Part shown: one piece after another, positions 61,795 through 64,000 of the stretch | Layout of the letters: every line of letters begins with the position of its first letter | How positions within the stretch are numbered: position 1 is the stretch's first letter | Assembly (NCBI GenBank): GCA_005502775.1 | Contig: SCNI01000001.1 | Span: 163,347-227,346, forward strand | Length of the DNA: 64,000 nucleotides | Reading direction: 5' to 3' | From: Microbacteriaceae bacterium 3FA27C10 | GTDB taxonomy: Bacteria > Actinomycetota > Actinomycetes > Actinomycetales > Microbacteriaceae | Made by a program: the position numbers and the translations under genes | The notes under the pieces: model-generated | Database searches by the model: none | What the model was told of the DNA's origin: nothing | Seen by the model: only the letters and a program-made list of their open reading frames with translations

Positions 61795-62928
61795 CTAGCC
61801 GTTGATCTCGGCGTCGGTGTAGTAGCCGGAGGTCACGAGGACGTCCTTGATGTTGTCCTTCACGACGATCTGCGACTCGAGGAGGTACGCGGGCACGACC
61901 TTCACGCCGTTGTTGTAGTCCTTCGTGTTGTTCGTCTGCGGCGTGTTGCCCTGGAGCAGCGCGGTCGCCATGTCGACGGCCACCTTGGCCAGGTTGCGGG
62001 TGTCCTTGAAGATGGTGGCGTACTGCTCACCCGCGACGATCGCCTTCACGGAGTCGAGCTCCGCATCCTGACCGGAGATGACCGGCCAGCCGGCGCCCAC
62101 GGTGTAGCCGGCGTCGGTGAGGGCGGAGATGATGCCACGCGAGATGCCGTCGTAGGGCGACAGCACCGCGTTGACCTTCGAGCCGTCGGAGTAGGTCGAC
62201 GTCAGGATGTTCTCCATGCGCTTCTGCGCCGTCTCGCCGTCCCAGCGCAGCGTCGCCGCCTGCTCGAACGCGGTCTGGCCGCTCTTCACGACGAGGATCT
62301 TCTTGTCGATGTAGGGCTGCAGGGTGTCGATGGCGCCGTTCCAGAAGAAGCTGGCGTTGTTGTCGTCGGGCGAACCGGCGAACAGCTCGATGTTGAACGG
62401 ACCCGCGGGGGCGCCACTCGTGGGGGTGCCGTCGAGACCGACGAGACCGAGGCCGTTCAGCACGGAGTTGGCCTGCTGCACGCCCACCTTGTAGTTGTCG
62501 AACGAGGCGTAGTAGTCGACGTTCGGGGTGTCGCGGATGAGGCGGTCGTAGGCGATGACCGGGATGCTGTTGTCGGCCGCCTCCTGCAGGACGCTCGTCA
62601 GGGTGGTGCCGTCGATCGAGGCGATGATCAGGGCCTTGGCGCCCTTGGTGATCATGTTCTCGATCTGCGAGACCTGGGTGGGGATGTCGTCTTCCGCGTA
62701 CTGCAGGTCGACGGTGTAGCCGGCGTCCTCCAGCTGGGACTTGACGGCGTCGCCGTCCTGGATCCAGCGCTCCGACGACTTCGTCGGCATCGCGACGCCG
62801 ATGAGGCCGCCGTCTCCGGCTGCGGCGGCACCGGTGCTGCTGGCACCGCTTCCTCCGCTGGAGCAGGCTGCGAGGCCGATGACCATCGCGCCCGCGGCGA
62901 CTCCGGCGAGCAGTGTCTTGATCTTCAC
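61795..62928 (-). CDS. chvE: Multiple-sugar-binding lipoprotein (ChvE-type)
   Basis: 377 residues from GTG 62928 (AAAGGA upstream); the open frame to 62979 has no ribosome site. A lipoprotein signal ends in [10 protein letters not shown], with Cys anchoring. The mature part is a type I periplasmic-binding fold: [20 protein letters not shown], then [40 protein letters not shown] and [20 protein letters not shown], as in ChvE. It delivers aldoses to GguAB on the outer membrane face. It follows the epimerase gene by 60 bp. Confidence 0.95.
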   Translation of the reverse strand: MKIKTLLAGVAAGAMVIGLAACSSGGSGASSTGAAAAGDGGLIGVAMPTKSSERWIQDGDAVKSQLEDAGYTVDLQYAEDDIPTQVSQIENMITKGAKALIIASIDGTTLTSVLQEAADNSIPVIAYDRLIRDTPNVDYYASFDNYKVGVQQANSVLNGLGLVGLDGTPTSGAPAGPFNIELFAGSPDDNNASFFWNGAIDTLQPYIDKKILVVKSGQTAFEQAATLRWDGETAQKRMENILTSTYSDGSKVNAVLSPYDGISRGIISALTDAGYTVGAGWPVISGQDAELDSVKAIVAGEQYATIFKDTRNLAKVAVDMATALLQGNTPQTNNTKDYNNGVKVVPAYLLESQIVVKDNIKDVLVTSGYYTDAEING

Positions 62929-62988
62929 TGTGATTCCTTTCGATTTTCGGTGGAGGGACTTCTTTGTCGGTTCGGACATGGTGCGGGT

Positions 62989-63684
62989 TCAGGGGCGCAG
63001 GGCGCGATCGCGGCGATCGCGCTCGTAGCGGGCGTCGACGGCGGCGCCGGGGATGAGCCGGGGCTCGCCGAGCTGACGGGCGAGGTGGGCGGCGCGGGCG
63101 GCGTCCTCCACGAGCACGGCCGAGCGCACGGCGGAGCGTGCATCCGGGCCGATCGTGAAAGGGCCGTGGTTCTGCATCAGCACCGCCGGAGAGCGGTGCG
63201 CGGTGAGCGTGTCGACGATGCCGCGGCCGATGGAGTCGTCGCCGACGACGGCGAAGGGGCCGACGGGCACCTCTCCCCCGAACTCGGCGGCGATCGCGGT
63301 GGTGACGCAGGGGATCGATTCGCCGCGGGCCGCCCAGGCGACGGCGTAGGGCGAATGCGTGTGCACGATGCCGCCGACCTCGGGGAGGTTGCGATACACG
63401 TAGGCGTGTGCAGCGGTGTCGCTCGACGGGATGCGGCCGGCGCCCGGGGTGCCCTGCACCACGACGCCGTCGAGGTCGCAGAGCACCATGTTCTCGGGCG
63501 CCAGCTCGTCGTAGCCGAGGCCGGAGGGCTTGATCACGAACAGCTCAGCGCCGTCGACGCGCCCGGAGATGTTGCCGCCGGTCCACACCACGAGGCCGTA
63601 GCGGGTGAGCTCGGCGTGCAGGGTGGCGATCTCGGCGCGGAGACGGGCGATGCCCACCTCGACCTCGGGCCCGAAACCGCTCAT
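62989..63684 (-). CDS. araD: L-ribulose-5-phosphate 4-epimerase (class II aldolase family)
   Basis: 231 residues. Class II aldolase fold: LVVWTGGNISGRVDGAELFV, KPSGLGYDELAPENMVLCDL, the zinc ligands in GGIVHTHSPYAVAWAARGE (His-x-His) and AVLMQNHGPFTIG, and the C-terminal DARYERDR with the Tyr of the epimerases. It converts L-ribulose-5-phosphate to D-xylulose-5-phosphate, the last step of L-arabinose breakdown. Kinase and isomerase genes are not in the window. First gene of the sugar operon after the twin operators. Confidence 0.9.
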   Translation of the reverse strand: MSGFGPEVEVGIARLRAEIATLHAELTRYGLVVWTGGNISGRVDGAELFVIKPSGLGYDELAPENMVLCDLDGVVVQGTPGAGRIPSSDTAAHAYVYRNLPEVGGIVHTHSPYAVAWAARGESIPCVTTAIAAEFGGEVPVGPFAVVGDDSIGRGIVDTLTAHRSPAVLMQNHGPFTIGPDARSAVRSAVLVEDAARAAHLARQLGEPRLIPGAAVDARYERDRRDRALRP

Positions 63685-63792
63685 GCGCTCTGCACCGTGG
63701 CGTCGCTCAGCCGGAGCGGCTGGGGGGCGGTGGGGCGCTCGAACACGCGGGACTCCTTCGTCTGCGCAGCCGGACGGTGCCGGCCGACTAGT

Positions 63793-63830
63793 TGTTACCG
63801 TTCACATCAGTAGAAATGTGAACGGTCACA
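63793..63830. promoter_or_regulatory. Twin LacI-type operators upstream of araD
   Basis: TGTTACCGTTCACA (63793-63806) and TGTGAACGGTCACA (63817-63830) are two versions of the LacI-family palindrome TGTGAnCGnTCACA, centres 24 bp apart. Together they make an 11-bp perfect inverted repeat around 8 bases. They lie between the operon start and the LacI-type regulator gene. Confidence 0.8.
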
Positions 63831-63934
63831 TCGGTTCATCATGGTAGCCATACAACCGATCTCCGTGTCAACCCGGAATGATCTCGTTTCGGTAACCGCG
63901 CGGCGGACGGCCTCGCGCCGGCCACCGGGCGACG

Positions 63935-64000
63935 TCAGAACGCGGGTCGGGCGGTGGAGCTGCGCACCACGAGGGTGGGCACGACCGAGCGGGGTACGAG
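63935..64000 (-). CDS. LacI-family regulator, C-terminal end (rest outside window)
   Basis: The last 21 codons before TGA 63935 read LVPRSVVPTLVVRSSTARPA and Phe, the typical ending of LacI-family repressors (P-x-LVVRxSTA). The body lies beyond the window on the minus strand. Together with the twin operators it is the likely arabinose/aldose-responsive repressor of the araD-chvE-gguAB operon. Confidence 0.75.
   Translation of the reverse strand, partial: LVPRSVVPTLVVRSSTARPAF

Overview
The window is very GC-rich, uses many GTG starts and is littered with GCATCCG/CGGATGC words. Its housekeeping order (FHA-FtsR-MerR next to ParA; L21-L27-Obg-ProB, ProA, NadD, RsfS; IleS-FolC-Ndk) is actinobacterial, and the gene content fits a member of the Microbacteriaceae. 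The family call is inference from gene content and style; no 16S gene is present.

Layout. 1-3.5 kb: end of a ParA-type ATPase and the FHA/FtsR/MerR group, then a DUF1295 membrane protein. 3.5-12.9 kb: small redox and regulatory genes (MarR with a double operator and its oxidoreductase, aldo/keto reductase, alpha/beta hydrolase, PPK2, a 1047-residue LuxR-type ATPase regulator, PadR). 13-19.9 kb: a catabolic cassette made of an amine/ethanolamine-type permease, a glutamine-synthetase-like ligase, a PuuD-like amidohydrolase, an aldehyde dehydrogenase, an SDR alcohol dehydrogenase and a FadR-type regulator. It looks like gamma-glutamylation-based breakdown of an amine or amino alcohol. 19.9-26 kb: DyP peroxidase, flavin monooxygenase with a divergent XRE-cupin regulator, YkcB-like glycosyltransferase, DNA/RNA endonuclease. 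26.4-29.1 kb: a large surface protein with five fibronectin III repeats and an LAATG sorting signal.

29.2-38.0 kb is accessory DNA of different texture. It holds gene remnants (a truncated resolvase-type HTH protein, a broken XRE gene, a serine-recombinase C-terminus), a DUF3846 gene flanked by two near-identical 48-bp hairpins, unknown small genes, a secreted protein paired with an unknown cytoplasmic protein, and the C-terminal tip of an Rhs toxin cut off by an inactivated IS3-family element. It ends at a tRNA-Ala(GGC) gene, so it is probably a decayed integrative island.

38.1-56 kb returns to core genes: rsfS, nadD, proA, proB, obg, rpmA, rplU, rne, a VKOR homologue, ndk, folC and ileS. 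IleS is preceded by an ultrashort-stem-I isoleucine T-box leader. 56-64 kb: TetR and GyrI-like genes, then a minus-strand sugar operon: LacI-type regulator (partial) with twin operators, ribulose-phosphate 4-epimerase, ChvE-type binding protein, GguA ATPase, GguB permease, and a second full-length ABC ATPase homologue whose nucleotide-binding motifs are lost in both halves.
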